Below the pieces are notes generated by a model. The model saw only the letters and a list, made by a program, of their open reading frames with translations. It searched no databases and was not told where the DNA came from. A program made the translations under genes and the position numbers. Below, piece after piece: positions 44,939 through 53,474 of a stretch of 64,000 nt of DNA. The stretch spans positions 62,001 through 126,000 of the forward strand of contig DBTA01000022.1 of assembly GCA_002306815.1 (NCBI GenBank). Direction: 5' to 3'. The stretch is from Dehalococcoidia bacterium UBA1328. Lineage in GTDB: Bacteria > Chloroflexota > Dehalococcoidia > Lucifugimonadales > Lucifugimonadaceae. The first letter of the stretch is position 1. The number at the start of each line of letters is the position of its first letter.

Positions 44939-45952
44939 ATGACGGGAATTCCCGAAGGTATAACTCCAATAGCTCTCGATGCGATGGGCGGCGACCACGG
45001 TCCATCTGTCACTGTTCCGGCGGCACTTAAAGCCGTCGGCGAAGGTGGTGTTGCCGTTGCCCTTGTTGGTGATGAAAAATCCATCAACGCCGAGCTCGAG
45101 AAATATGACACTCCCGCCAAGCAACTAGTACAGGTAGCTCCTTCCGAGGGCGTTGTTGAAGAAGGCGAAAGCCCCGCAAGGGCATTCCGTGCAAAGCCCA
45201 ACGCCTCAATTTTCGTCGCAGCCGGAGCGGTAAAAATGGGCAAAGCCGCCGGCTTTGTTTCGATGGGATCAACCGGAGCCTCTATCGCAGCAGCCACCGT
45301 TGTTTATGGAACTCTGAACGGCATCGACCGAGGCGCACTTGGTGGCCCCGTCGTTGGTTACGCACCGAACACGGTAATCATAGATCTGGGAACGAACGTA
45401 GATACACGTCCAGGCTTGCTTGTCGATTTCGCAGCACTTGGCAACGTGATGTCGAAGTTGATTTACAAGAACGAGAACCCGCGCATCGCCTTGCTTAGTG
45501 TTGGATCCGAAGAGGGCAAAGGCAACGCACTTGTGAAGGAAACCAGTGAACTGTTGAGCGCAACCGATCTGAACTTCATTGGAAACGTTGAACCCAACGA
45601 CCTTCCGGAAGGTAAAGCCGAAGTCGTCCTCTGTGACGGATTCGTTGGAAATGTGATCCTTAAGCTCACCGAAGGGCTCGGCGACTCAATCGTCAACCAT
45701 GTCAAAACCGTTCTTGGTGACTCTAAAGAGAGCAAGGAGCTCTCGAAAGAAATATTTGAGCGGATGAATATTCTTGAAGCTTTCGGCGGTGGTCCACTAC
45801 TGGGCGTGAAGGGCCTCGCAATAGTCGGACACGGCGCGTCGGGTGTGAACGCCGTGGCAAACGCAATTGGAACAGCGAAGTTTGTAATTAGCACAGGCCT
45901 GATCGAAGCGCAGCAAACGGAGCTAGATCGCATCAGGGCTGAAGTAAGTTAA
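44939..45952 (+). CDS. plsX: Phosphate acyltransferase PlsX
   Basis: A 337-residue enzyme converting acyl-ACP to acyl-phosphate for phospholipid synthesis at the membrane surface. The N-terminal IALDAMGGDHGPSVTVPAAL block and the AGAVKMGKAAGFVSMGSTGA and EAFGGGPLLGVKGLAIVGHG blocks are characteristic. It sits between the dehydratase pair and fabG. A small hairpin (GCCCT/AGGGC) follows, without a T tract. Confidence 0.96.
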   Translation: MTGIPEGITPIALDAMGGDHGPSVTVPAALKAVGEGGVAVALVGDEKSINAELEKYDTPAKQLVQVAPSEGVVEEGESPARAFRAKPNASIFVAAGAVKMGKAAGFVSMGSTGASIAAATVVYGTLNGIDRGALGGPVVGYAPNTVIIDLGTNVDTRPGLLVDFAALGNVMSKLIYKNENPRIALLSVGSEEGKGNALVKETSELLSATDLNFIGNVEPNDLPEGKAEVVLCDGFVGNVILKLTEGLGDSIVNHVKTVLGDSKESKELSKEIFERMNILEAFGGGPLLGVKGLAIVGHGASGVNAVANAIGTAKFVISTGLIEAQQTELDRIRAEVS

Positions 45953-46008
45953 ATCAAATAGTTGCCCTACAAACAAGGGCATTCACAACGTAAGTTGAGG
46001 GTCATATA

Positions 46009-46755
46009 TTGAGCGGCAACACGCCAAGAAGTGCACTTGTTACCGGCGGATCACGCGGCATAGGAAGAGCAACAGCTCTAAGACTTGCTGCGAACGGACA
46101 CCGCGTGGCTGTCAACTACAACACTCACCCGGAAGAAGCCGAGGCCGTGGTTGAAGAAATTCGCGCCGCAGGTGGAGCGGCCATCGCGATTGGCGGAAAC
46201 GTTTCTGAAAAAGAGAATGTTGATGCCATGATAGACAAAGCTGTAGAGGCTCACGGTCCGATCGAGATTCTCATCAACAACGCCGGGGTCATCAGCGATT
46301 CGTTGCTTATGCGGATGAAGGACGAACAGTTCGAGTACACCATGAAGGTGAACATGTTTGGCACCTACCACTGCACACACAAGGTTCTGCCCGGAATGGT
46401 CAAGGGACGCTGGGGACGAATAGTAAACGTATCTTCCGTAGTCGGTATGCGAGGAAACATCGGGCAGTCGAACTACTCTGCGTCTAAAGCAGCGGTCCAT
46501 GGATTCACGCAGTCGATAGCCAAAGAAGTGGCGACCCGAGGAATCACCGCCAACGTAGTTGCTCCGGGCTACGTTACAACAGCAACTTCAGCTGACATAT
46601 CTGACAAGCAACGCGACACAGTTCTAACCTGGATTCCACAGGGAAGGTTCGGAGAACCTGACGAGGTCGCCCCAACAATTGTGTTCCTCACGACTGATGA
46701 AGCCCAGTACATCACCGGCGAAATCATTCGCGTCGATGGCGGAATGGCTATATAA
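46009..46755 (+). CDS. fabG: 3-Oxoacyl-ACP reductase FabG
   Basis: A 248-residue SDR reducing 3-oxoacyl-ACP with NADPH. Motifs: VTGGSRGIGRAT (residues 11-22), INNAGVISDSLLMRM, Ser in VNVSSVVGMRG, and NYSASKAA with Tyr156 and Lys160. The SLLMRM stretch and the EIIRVDGGMAI end are typical of true FabG. It starts at TTG 46009 and sits in an operon with plsX and fabL. Confidence 0.92.
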   Translation: MSGNTPRSALVTGGSRGIGRATALRLAANGHRVAVNYNTHPEEAEAVVEEIRAAGGAAIAIGGNVSEKENVDAMIDKAVEAHGPIEILINNAGVISDSLLMRMKDEQFEYTMKVNMFGTYHCTHKVLPGMVKGRWGRIVNVSSVVGMRGNIGQSNYSASKAAVHGFTQSIAKEVATRGITANVVAPGYVTTATSADISDKQRDTVLTWIPQGRFGEPDEVAPTIVFLTTDEAQYITGEIIRVDGGMAI

Positions 46756-46800
46756 ACCGTATTCGCTGACTACTCCCCTGTTCTGCGAACGAGAATATTC

Positions 46801-47565
46801 ATGAATTCAAGCAACGATCTGTCGGGCAAAATAGCGCTCGTTACTGGTGGATCACGCGGTATTGGCAAAGCGATTGCACGCGAACTCGGCAGTCGCGGTG
46901 CAACAATCGTCATCAACTACCTGAAGAATCACTCGGCGGCGAAAGCGGCGGTTGAAGAACTCGAAGCGGAGGGGATATCTGCGACGCGGATCAAGGCTCA
47001 CATTGGTGATGAAGCAGCCGTTGATGCGCTGATTAGCAAGATTAAGGAGGAGTTCGGTCGACTCGACATCCTCATCAACAACGCCGCTTCTGGCGTGATG
47101 CGCCCAGCCGCAGAACTTTCCGCAAAGCATTGGGACTGGACACTCGATATTAATGCGCGAGGTCCCTGGATGCTTTCAGTGGCTTCCGCTCGTCTGATGC
47201 CCGAAGGGAGCCGGATCATCAACCTTTCGAGCCCGGGTTCAACTCGCGTCTTTCCCGCTTACTTCGCGGTTGGTGTGTCGAAAGCAGCGATAGAGGCAGT
47301 TACCCGCTACCTCGCTGTTGAGCTCGGATCAAAAGGCATCTCTGTAAATACCGTTTCGGCTGGATTCGTGATGACCGATGCACTGGATTCCTTTCCGGAC
47401 GAGCTAGGTGTGAAAGACATTGCGTCACGCGCTACGCCGGCTGGGACAGTGATCACTCCCGAGGATGTTTCCAAGGTTGTGGCGATGATGTGCAGCACCG
47501 ATGCCGAGATGATCCGCGGCCAGGTAATCATGGTCGACGGTGGCGAAACGCTTACCCACCAATAG
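46801..47565 (+). CDS. fabL: Enoyl-ACP reductase III (FabL-type)
   Basis: A 254-residue SDR whose active site has the Tyr-x6-Lys spacing of enoyl-ACP reductases (Tyr154, Lys161 in YFAVGVSKAA) rather than FabG's Tyr-x3-Lys. The following block EAVTRYLAVELGSKGISVN and the end MIRGQVIMVDGGETL closely resemble Bacillus FabL. It reduces the enoyl-ACP formed by the HadAB-like dehydratase, completing the cycle encoded in this operon. It is 45 bases after fabG. Such enzymes are usually little affected by triclosan, which is family knowledge rather than seen here. Confidence 0.87.
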   Translation: MNSSNDLSGKIALVTGGSRGIGKAIARELGSRGATIVINYLKNHSAAKAAVEELEAEGISATRIKAHIGDEAAVDALISKIKEEFGRLDILINNAASGVMRPAAELSAKHWDWTLDINARGPWMLSVASARLMPEGSRIINLSSPGSTRVFPAYFAVGVSKAAIEAVTRYLAVELGSKGISVNTVSAGFVMTDALDSFPDELGVKDIASRATPAGTVITPEDVSKVVAMMCSTDAEMIRGQVIMVDGGETLTHQ

Positions 47566-47580
47566 CGTTTGACCGATTAC

Positions 47581-48543
47581 CTACCCGACCACAGCACTCG
47601 TCGATTCGGCGCCCAACTGCGTTCCGATATTTAGAAACGCTTTTCTCACCAAAGCGAGACTCAAGAATCCGCCTTCTGCGGTTTCGATTGAAGATGAGCT
47701 CGTGATAATTCCAGCCGGTTTGGTTCCTGACTGGAGCTTTGTCCCCACTGCGATGGGTTCGTTTGATTTCAAAACTCGCACGTTACGCTGAACTTTGTCG
47801 TATGCGTCAAGACGAGCGATGACTTCTTGTCCGACGTAGCAACCTTTGTCGAAATCGATCAACGACAGCAGTCCAGCCTCGATTGGATTCGAGTGTTCTC
47901 CGTACTCTGCATTAGACCCGGGAATCGCTGAGGCGATTCGGAAGTGATCGAAGTGAGTTTCGTCAATCTCAGTGGCTCCGGTGGCCAGTAGCGCTGAACT
48001 AAGTTCGCCTGCCCTCTCTCGGTCGACAACGACGTCGATCCAGTCGACTCCCCGAGAATTATCCACTGCGACAACGACCGAGATACCTTGATGTTCCATG
48101 GTGGCGGTCGATCTGTCGTCCAGATCAACTCCAAGCATCACATGCACCACCTCACCGGCAGTCGGACCGATCAGTGAAAACCGGATGAGTGATTCCGAAT
48201 CGTCCTCCAATTCAGCGTCTTCGATAATGGTGTAGTAATCGATCGCCGAAACGGTTCTGTCAGGCTTCGATGAATCGGAAATCAGCAGGAGTTCATTTTC
48301 GGCAGTGTGAGCAACTAGGAAAGTATCAACCACCCTGCCCTGCGCAGACGTCAACACAGTGCGTTGTGCCTGTCCAACGCCTACGCTCAACAATTCTTTA
48401 GTCGTGAGGCGATGTAAAAGATCAAGGGCATCCGATCCATAGTGCCTAATCACCGCAGAACCGTCCCACGAGACCAAACCACACTCTTTTTCGAGCGCGT
48501 CTAGTTGTAAAGAGTCGGCTTTGAGAGATGTTCCGGACTGCAT
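47581..48543 (-). CDS. ygfZ: Folate-binding Fe-S cluster repair protein YgfZ/GcvT-like
   Basis: A 320-residue protein of the YgfZ (COG0354) family, related to the aminomethyltransferase GcvT. The signature KGCYVGQEVIARLDAYDK is near residue 225. YgfZ helps build or repair Fe-S clusters in a folate-dependent way. It is 43 bases downstream of an A-type Fe-S carrier gene on the same strand, which fits a shared Fe-S role. Confidence 0.9.
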   Translation of the reverse strand: MQSGTSLKADSLQLDALEKECGLVSWDGSAVIRHYGSDALDLLHRLTTKELLSVGVGQAQRTVLTSAQGRVVDTFLVAHTAENELLLISDSSKPDRTVSAIDYYTIIEDAELEDDSESLIRFSLIGPTAGEVVHVMLGVDLDDRSTATMEHQGISVVVAVDNSRGVDWIDVVVDRERAGELSSALLATGATEIDETHFDHFRIASAIPGSNAEYGEHSNPIEAGLLSLIDFDKGCYVGQEVIARLDAYDKVQRNVRVLKSNEPIAVGTKLQSGTKPAGIITSSSSIETAEGGFLSLALVRKAFLNIGTQLGAESTSAVVG

Positions 48544-48586
48544 TTTGATTAACTAAACCGGTGTTGGGGTAAACGCCAGTGAAGGA

Positions 48587-48946
48587 TTAGACAGAGAACG
48601 AGGTGCCACAACCGCAGGTACGAGCAGCATTTGGGTTGGAGAACTCGAACCCTTTGCCGTTCAGCCCATCAGAGAAATCAAGTACCGTACCCGCGAGGAA
48701 AACGAATGCCTTTTTGGGAACGTAAACCTCGACACCGTGATTAACAATCACCTTATCGTCTGGTTCGGCACTTTCAACAATGTCGAGCACGTACGTCAGA
48801 CCCGAACAACCTCCGCCTTTCACCGCGACTTTCAGGCCGAAAACATCCATGCCTTTTTCCGCGGCGAACTGCTTGACCTTGCTCGCTGCTTTTTCAGTGA
48901 TCTGGATAGTGTTGATCGGAACTGATCGCTCCGGAGCCATCGTCAT
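48587..48946 (-). CDS. A-type iron-sulfur carrier (ErpA/IscA/HesB family)
   Basis: A 119-residue HesB-like protein with the three cluster Cys: Cys47 in KGGGCSGL and Cys111 and Cys113 in RTCGCGTSF at the C-terminus. It delivers Fe-S clusters to target proteins; the Fe-S subunit of the alternative complex III is one possible client. It starts at ATG 48946 or at the ATG two codons later. Cotranscribed with ygfZ and divergent from the his cluster. Confidence 0.92.
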   Translation of the reverse strand: MTMAPERSVPINTIQITEKAASKVKQFAAEKGMDVFGLKVAVKGGGCSGLTYVLDIVESAEPDDKVIVNHGVEVYVPKKAFVFLAGTVLDFSDGLNGKGFEFSNPNAARTCGCGTSFSV

Positions 48947-49015
48947 CTATATTCACCTGCCGTTGACGTGCTAATTTAGCGTCGGACTACGTTTCCTATT
49001 CTCGCGTGTTAGTGA

Positions 49016-49039
49016 CTTTCGCGCAAAACTTTCGCGAAA
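49016..49039. promoter_or_regulatory. Tandem CTTTCGCG boxes with a TTTCGCGAAA palindrome
   Basis: Two copies of CTTTCGCG (49016 and 49029) are spaced 13 bases apart, the second forming a perfect 10-base palindrome. They sit in the divergent promoter region between the Fe-S carrier gene and hisH, which suits an operator, but no regulator can be named. Confidence 0.3.
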
Positions 49040-49131
49040 ACTCTTAATTACCTGTGATTTGATGATTTTGGAACTACAATTGTTACTTCGTCCAGTATTA
49101 GTTCTGAACCGGTTGCCCGGTCCCACTTCAA

Positions 49132-49806
49132 ATGACAGCAATTCCAACAAATCCCCGCATCGTCGTTCTCAACACGCGAGCGGCGAACGTTCACAGTGTC
49201 GAGAAGGCACTGCGTAAAGTTGGCGCAGATCCGGTTGTGACAAGCGATCCGGGTGAACTCGAAACTGCTGATGCTGCAGTCTTGCCTGGTGTCGGAGCAA
49301 GCGACGCTGTGATGAGAGCGCTAAACACACTTGGCATGTCGGAACCGGTAAAAAATTTCGCTGCCTATGGGAAACCATTGCTGTGCGTATGCGTCGGACT
49401 GCAAGTATTGTTCGACAGTTCGGAGGAAGGTCAACTCCCCGGCCTCGGACTCTTCGATGGCGATGTTCAGTTGATTCCTTATGGAATGACAGATGAACTG
49501 GGCGCAGCCATGAAGGTTCCACACATGGGATGGAATGAAGTGACCTTCGCTGGTGACGATGCAGACCGGAACCCGATGTTCAAAGGCATCCCACAAGGTT
49601 CGCACTTTTACTTTGTACACTCGTACCGATGCGTCCCAGATAACGAAGCCGAAATAGCAGCAACGACTCAGTATGGAGTCGAAATTTGTGCAGCTGTCGC
49701 TCGCGGAAACGTGATCGGAACGCAGTTCCATCCCGAGAAGAGTGGAGATGTCGGCTTACAGATTTACAAAAACTTTCTTGATCTGGCTGTCGAGTCAGTC
49801 AGCTAG
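49132..49806 (+). CDS. hisH: Imidazole glycerol phosphate synthase glutaminase subunit HisH
   Basis: A 224-residue class I glutamine amidotransferase supplying ammonia to HisF in histidine synthesis. The nucleophile Cys lies in LCVCVGLQVLF near residue 87. The catalytic His and Glu are in GTQFHPEKSGDVGL near the C-terminus, and the HisH-type MKVPHMGWNEV segment is present. First gene of a plus-strand his cluster. Confidence 0.95.
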   Translation: MTAIPTNPRIVVLNTRAANVHSVEKALRKVGADPVVTSDPGELETADAAVLPGVGASDAVMRALNTLGMSEPVKNFAAYGKPLLCVCVGLQVLFDSSEEGQLPGLGLFDGDVQLIPYGMTDELGAAMKVPHMGWNEVTFAGDDADRNPMFKGIPQGSHFYFVHSYRCVPDNEAEIAATTQYGVEICAAVARGNVIGTQFHPEKSGDVGLQIYKNFLDLAVESVS

Positions 49807-49830
49807 GCTTACGGAGTAACTCCAGATTTC

Positions 49831-50568
49831 ATGGAAGTCCTTCCAGCAATCGACCTTCGAAACGGCCACTGCGTGCGCCTGAACCAGGGCGATTACGACC
49901 GTGAAACCGTGTTCGACGATAACCCTGCCGAGGTTGCCCAGCGGTGGGTTGACCAAGGTGCTCGAAGGCTGCACATCGTCGACCTTGATGGAGCGCGTGA
50001 TGGCGTAAGGGCCAACGCCGCTGCGGTTTCAGCGATAGTCGAGGCTGTCGATATTCCAGTCCAACTTGGAGGGGGAGTTCGAGATGCTGCTGAAGCACGC
50101 CGACTCGTCGATGCCGGTGTTGAGCGAGTGATATTTGGCACGGCTGCCATCGAAGCACCTGAGCAGGTCCAGGCTGCGCTGGAAGATGTCGGAGCGAGCC
50201 ACGTCATAGTTGGAGTCGATGCGAGAGACGGGATGGTTCAGACCCGCGGTTGGATCGAACAGTCGGCTGTCTCTGCGATCGACCTGTCCAAGCAAATGGT
50301 CAATCTCGGGGTCCAGCGGTTCATCTATACAGACACCAGTCGAGACGGCACACTCACTCACCCCAATTTCGAAGCGGTAGCCGAACTTAGCGACAACCTG
50401 CGATATCCTATTATTGTGGCTGGTGGAATCGCCTCCATCGAAGACCTCGTCGGACTGGCGAAGTTGGGCGTTGAAGGTGCCATATCAGGCATGGCCATTT
50501 ACTCAGGTGCGATCAATTTGAAGCGCGCCATCGAAACAATTGACGACATGACCGCATCTGGCAGTTAG
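49831..50568 (+). CDS. hisA: ProFAR isomerase HisA
   Basis: A 245-residue (beta/alpha)8 barrel isomerising the ProFAR intermediate of histidine synthesis. The catalytic Asp8 lies in PAIDLRNGHCVRL. The second catalytic Asp region is IYTDTSRDGTL, and the phosphate-binding loops IQLGGGVR-like and VAGGIAS are visible. It lies 24 bases after hisH. Confidence 0.95.
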   Translation: MEVLPAIDLRNGHCVRLNQGDYDRETVFDDNPAEVAQRWVDQGARRLHIVDLDGARDGVRANAAAVSAIVEAVDIPVQLGGGVRDAAEARRLVDAGVERVIFGTAAIEAPEQVQAALEDVGASHVIVGVDARDGMVQTRGWIEQSAVSAIDLSKQMVNLGVQRFIYTDTSRDGTLTHPNFEAVAELSDNLRYPIIVAGGIASIEDLVGLAKLGVEGAISGMAIYSGAINLKRAIETIDDMTASGS

Positions 50569-50602
50569 CCAAAAGCGTTGACGCGAACGGAATAAAACAC
50601 GA

Positions 50603-51178
50603 ATGTCACCCAAATCCTCAGTAGATAACGTCGAAGCCCTACTGAACCCGACTCTCGAGGAAACATACGACCCGCAATCGATGATTGCGTTGGTTCCGAT
50701 ACACAACGACCAGCATGTCGCAGACATTGGTTCGGGTCCTGGCTGGCTCTCTATTCCACTTGCGAAGTATGTGTACGCCGGTAAGTGCTACGCCGTCGAT
50801 GTTCAAAAAGAGATGCTTGAGCACGTCACCAAGCAGGCGACATCAGCGAAGTTGAAGAATGTCGAAACCATGGTTTCGAAAGAGAACACTATACCGCTCG
50901 ACGATGAATCGCTCGACGGAGTCGCACTTTCTGATGTGCTGAACGAAGCAAGCCGACCCAAGAGGCTTATCAAAGAAGCAGCTCGACTCCTGAAGAAGTC
51001 TGGCTGGATTTCGATCGTTGAATGGCTACCTGTTGAAGGTAAGCCTCCAGTTGGTCCGGCGGCATCGCGTCGTGTTGATCAGCAGGAGATTCGCGAGGCT
51101 GTTGAGGCGCTCGGATTCACTACACTGACCTCTCGCCAGCTCACTCCTCACCGTTACATCATCGTCGCCCGCAAGTAG
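50603..51178 (+). CDS. Class I SAM-dependent methyltransferase
   Basis: A 191-residue Rossmann methyltransferase. Motif I is VADIGSGPGWLSIPLAKYV near residue 35-53, then the acidic AVDVQKEM and GVALSDVLNEA segments. The substrate is unknown. Its place between hisA and hisF, with gaps of 34 and 15 bases, shows it is cotranscribed with the histidine genes, though no methylation step belongs to that pathway. An arsenite- or UbiE-type small-molecule methyltransferase is a possible relative. Confidence 0.85.
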   Translation: MSPKSSVDNVEALLNPTLEETYDPQSMIALVPIHNDQHVADIGSGPGWLSIPLAKYVYAGKCYAVDVQKEMLEHVTKQATSAKLKNVETMVSKENTIPLDDESLDGVALSDVLNEASRPKRLIKEAARLLKKSGWISIVEWLPVEGKPPVGPAASRRVDQQEIREAVEALGFTTLTSRQLTPHRYIIVARK

Positions 51179-51193
51179 ACCGGAGTACCCAAG

Positions 51194-52000
51194 ATGTTGA
51201 CGCGCCGCGTCATACCATGTCTGGACGTTGATGCTGGACGCGTCGTTAAGGGTGTCAGTTTTATCGACATACGCGACGCCGGCGATCCTGCAGAGCTCGC
51301 CGCCTTCTATAACGACGAAGGTGCAGATGAACTCATCTTCCTCGATATCACGGCTTCGTCTGATGCTCGTAACACGATGGTCGATGTGGTTGAGAAAGTT
51401 TCGTCTGAAGTATTCATCCCGCTGACAGTTGGCGGCGGAATCCGATCAGTCGACGACATGCGCAAGATGCTCGAAGCGGGTGCTGACAAGGTTTCGGTGA
51501 ACTCCGCGGCAGTGGCAAACCCCAAGTTGATCGAAGATTGCTCAAAAGAATTCGGGGCACAGTGCGTAGTTCTGGCAATGGATGTGAAGCGAGTAGAAAA
51601 CTCTGCACAAAGTCAGATAGAGGGATATGGAAACGTTCCCGCCGAAGCGATGTGGCAGGTCTATACACACGGTGGTAGACGCGCCACCGCCCTCGACGCG
51701 ATCAAGTGGGCTCGACAGGCGACCGAACTTGGAGCGGGCGAACTACTCGTTACAAGCATGGACGCCGACGGACAGAAGACCGGGTACGACAACGAGCTTC
51801 TATCGGTTATTTCAGACACGGTAACCGTTCCGGTCATTGCCAGTGGCGGAGCGGGTGAACTTGAACACTTCTACGATGCTCTGACTGAAGGTAAATCTAA
51901 CGCCGTTCTTGCGGCGTCTTTGTTCCATTTCGGTGAGCTTAGAGTTTCAGAAGTGAAGTCGTATCTGTCTGAGCGCGGTATTCCGATGAGAGAGGTTTAG
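51194..52000 (+). CDS. hisF: Imidazole glycerol phosphate synthase cyclase subunit HisF
   Basis: A 268-residue barrel enzyme joining PRFAR and ammonia to give IGP and AICAR. The catalytic Asp11 lies in RVIPCLDVDAGRVVKGVSF and the second Asp in VLAMDVKRVEN. The loops LTVGGGIRSVDDM and VIASGGAGELEHF complete the phosphate sites. It partners HisH. Confidence 0.96.
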   Translation: MLTRRVIPCLDVDAGRVVKGVSFIDIRDAGDPAELAAFYNDEGADELIFLDITASSDARNTMVDVVEKVSSEVFIPLTVGGGIRSVDDMRKMLEAGADKVSVNSAAVANPKLIEDCSKEFGAQCVVLAMDVKRVENSAQSQIEGYGNVPAEAMWQVYTHGGRRATALDAIKWARQATELGAGELLVTSMDADGQKTGYDNELLSVISDTVTVPVIASGGAGELEHFYDALTEGKSNAVLAASLFHFGELRVSEVKSYLSERGIPMREV

Positions 52001-52003
52001 CAA

Positions 52004-52750
52004 TTGCCTGTAACACTTAGAACCGGGCAGCCGTCTCTTCCGGAGGCAATTGCGTTCGACTGCTACGACACGCTATTCCTAAACTCACACGATGGCTGGA
52101 AAGACACGTTTTCTGAGATCATCGAAGACCAGAATCTTCCCATGGATAAAGAAGAGTTCTGGACTCGATGGCGCAAATACGAAGTAAATTTCCGAAAGAT
52201 ACGAACAGATCTCGGTCGTCCGTACAACAGCCCTCCGTTCAAATCCTATCGACAGGCGTGGACCGAGTGCTTCCAACAGGTCTTCGACGATATGAACTTG
52301 TCCGATGCCAATGCTGAGAAAGCCGGTGACCGTGCTGCGCTTCACATGACTGATCGCCCGATATTTCCAGAAACGCTTGAGGCGTTGAATCTTCTCAAGG
52401 GTCGAGTGAAACTGGGTGTGTTCTCGAACGCCGACGACGAAGGACTTCGCCCGCTTCTATCCAACGCCGGTCTCGAGTTCGACTTTATAGCCAGCTCTCA
52501 GTCGGCGCAGGTATATAAACCTGCTCTTGCAGCATTCGAACATTTATACGCTGGACTGGAAACGGAACCGAGCAAGGTCTGGTACGTCGGCGACAAGTTG
52601 TTCGACGATGTTCTCGGCGGCTACCGCTCCGGTGCGACGACAGTTTGGATAAATCGCAATAACGAAGAAGTCGATCGAGAACCTGAGCCTGACATCGAGA
52701 TCAACGATTTGCGAGAGCTATCTGGGATACTCGAACATATTGGCGTATAA
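52004..52750 (+). CDS. HAD-superfamily hydrolase, candidate histidinol-phosphate phosphatase
   Basis: A 248-residue HAD hydrolase with a helical cap (residues about 25-105). Motif I is FDCYDTLF (Asp nucleophile near residue 17), motif II FSNADDEG, motif III Lys in QVYKPALAAF, and motif IV WYVGDKLFDDVLGG. TTG start 3 bases after the hisF stop. Haloacid dehalogenase-like and phosphatase activities both fit. Because it lies inside the histidine cluster, between hisF and hisIE, it is a candidate for the histidinol-phosphate phosphatase step; this is inference from position. Confidence 0.85.
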   Translation: MPVTLRTGQPSLPEAIAFDCYDTLFLNSHDGWKDTFSEIIEDQNLPMDKEEFWTRWRKYEVNFRKIRTDLGRPYNSPPFKSYRQAWTECFQQVFDDMNLSDANAEKAGDRAALHMTDRPIFPETLEALNLLKGRVKLGVFSNADDEGLRPLLSNAGLEFDFIASSQSAQVYKPALAAFEHLYAGLETEPSKVWYVGDKLFDDVLGGYRSGATTVWINRNNEEVDREPEPDIEINDLRELSGILEHIGV

Positions 52751-52847
52751 CCATATTTTTCCCGCTTAATTCAGGTCTAACGCGGTTCTTGCCAACTGCG
52801 ATCACATAGACAGATCAAATAAACTCTAACCCATCAGGAAACTTCCA

Positions 52848-53474
52848 ATGATTCAGTTCGATGATCGTGGATTGCTCGCAGCAATCGTTCAGGACGCCGA
52901 TTCAGGTCGCGTTCTGATGCATGCGTACATGAACGAAGAAGCACTGAAGAAAACGCTGGAAGGTCCTGATGCCTGGTTCTACTCTCGTAGTCGACAAGAG
53001 CTCTGGCATAAAGGCGAGACCTCAGGTAACTTCCTGAAGGTCGTCGAGGTCCAGCAGGACTGCGACGGAGATGCCATTCTGGTGAAGGTGGACCCATTGG
53101 GAGCCGCCTGCCACACAGGCTTGGAATCTTGCTTTGATTCTGGCGTTCTGGACACTGCCTTACTAGATGCCGACGGTTCGAAAGGGAAGCTCGGTCCCGG
53201 TGTTCTTCAGCAACTGCTAGACACAATCAACCAGCGCGTGAGCGAACGTCCCAAAGGCTCGTACACTGTTGAGTTGGTAGAAAGTGGCCCTAGGCGAATA
53301 GCGCAGAAGGTTGTTGAAGAAGCGGGAGAGACGGCGATCGCTTCGGTTAGCCAAACCCACGAAGATGTTGCCAACGAAATGGGTGACCTGCTGTACCACT
53401 GCATGGTGTTACTGGCTTCGATCAATATGCCAGCAGACCAGGTCTGGAAAGTCCTCACCGATCGCCGCGGCTAA
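52848..53474 (+). CDS. hisIE: Bifunctional phosphoribosyl-AMP cyclohydrolase / phosphoribosyl-ATP pyrophosphatase
   Basis: A 208-residue fusion for steps 2 and 3 of histidine synthesis. The HisI domain (residues 1-110) shows VLMHAYMNEEAL, AWFYSRSRQELWHKGETSGN and the metal Cys/Asp pair in QQDCDGDAILVKVDP. The HisE domain (about 120-208) shows RIAQKVVEEAGETAIAS and DLLYHCMVLL. It ends the cluster; its last four bases overlap the convergent DUF1385 gene. Confidence 0.96.
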   Translation: MIQFDDRGLLAAIVQDADSGRVLMHAYMNEEALKKTLEGPDAWFYSRSRQELWHKGETSGNFLKVVEVQQDCDGDAILVKVDPLGAACHTGLESCFDSGVLDTALLDADGSKGKLGPGVLQQLLDTINQRVSERPKGSYTVELVESGPRRIAQKVVEEAGETAIASVSQTHEDVANEMGDLLYHCMVLLASINMPADQVWKVLTDRRG

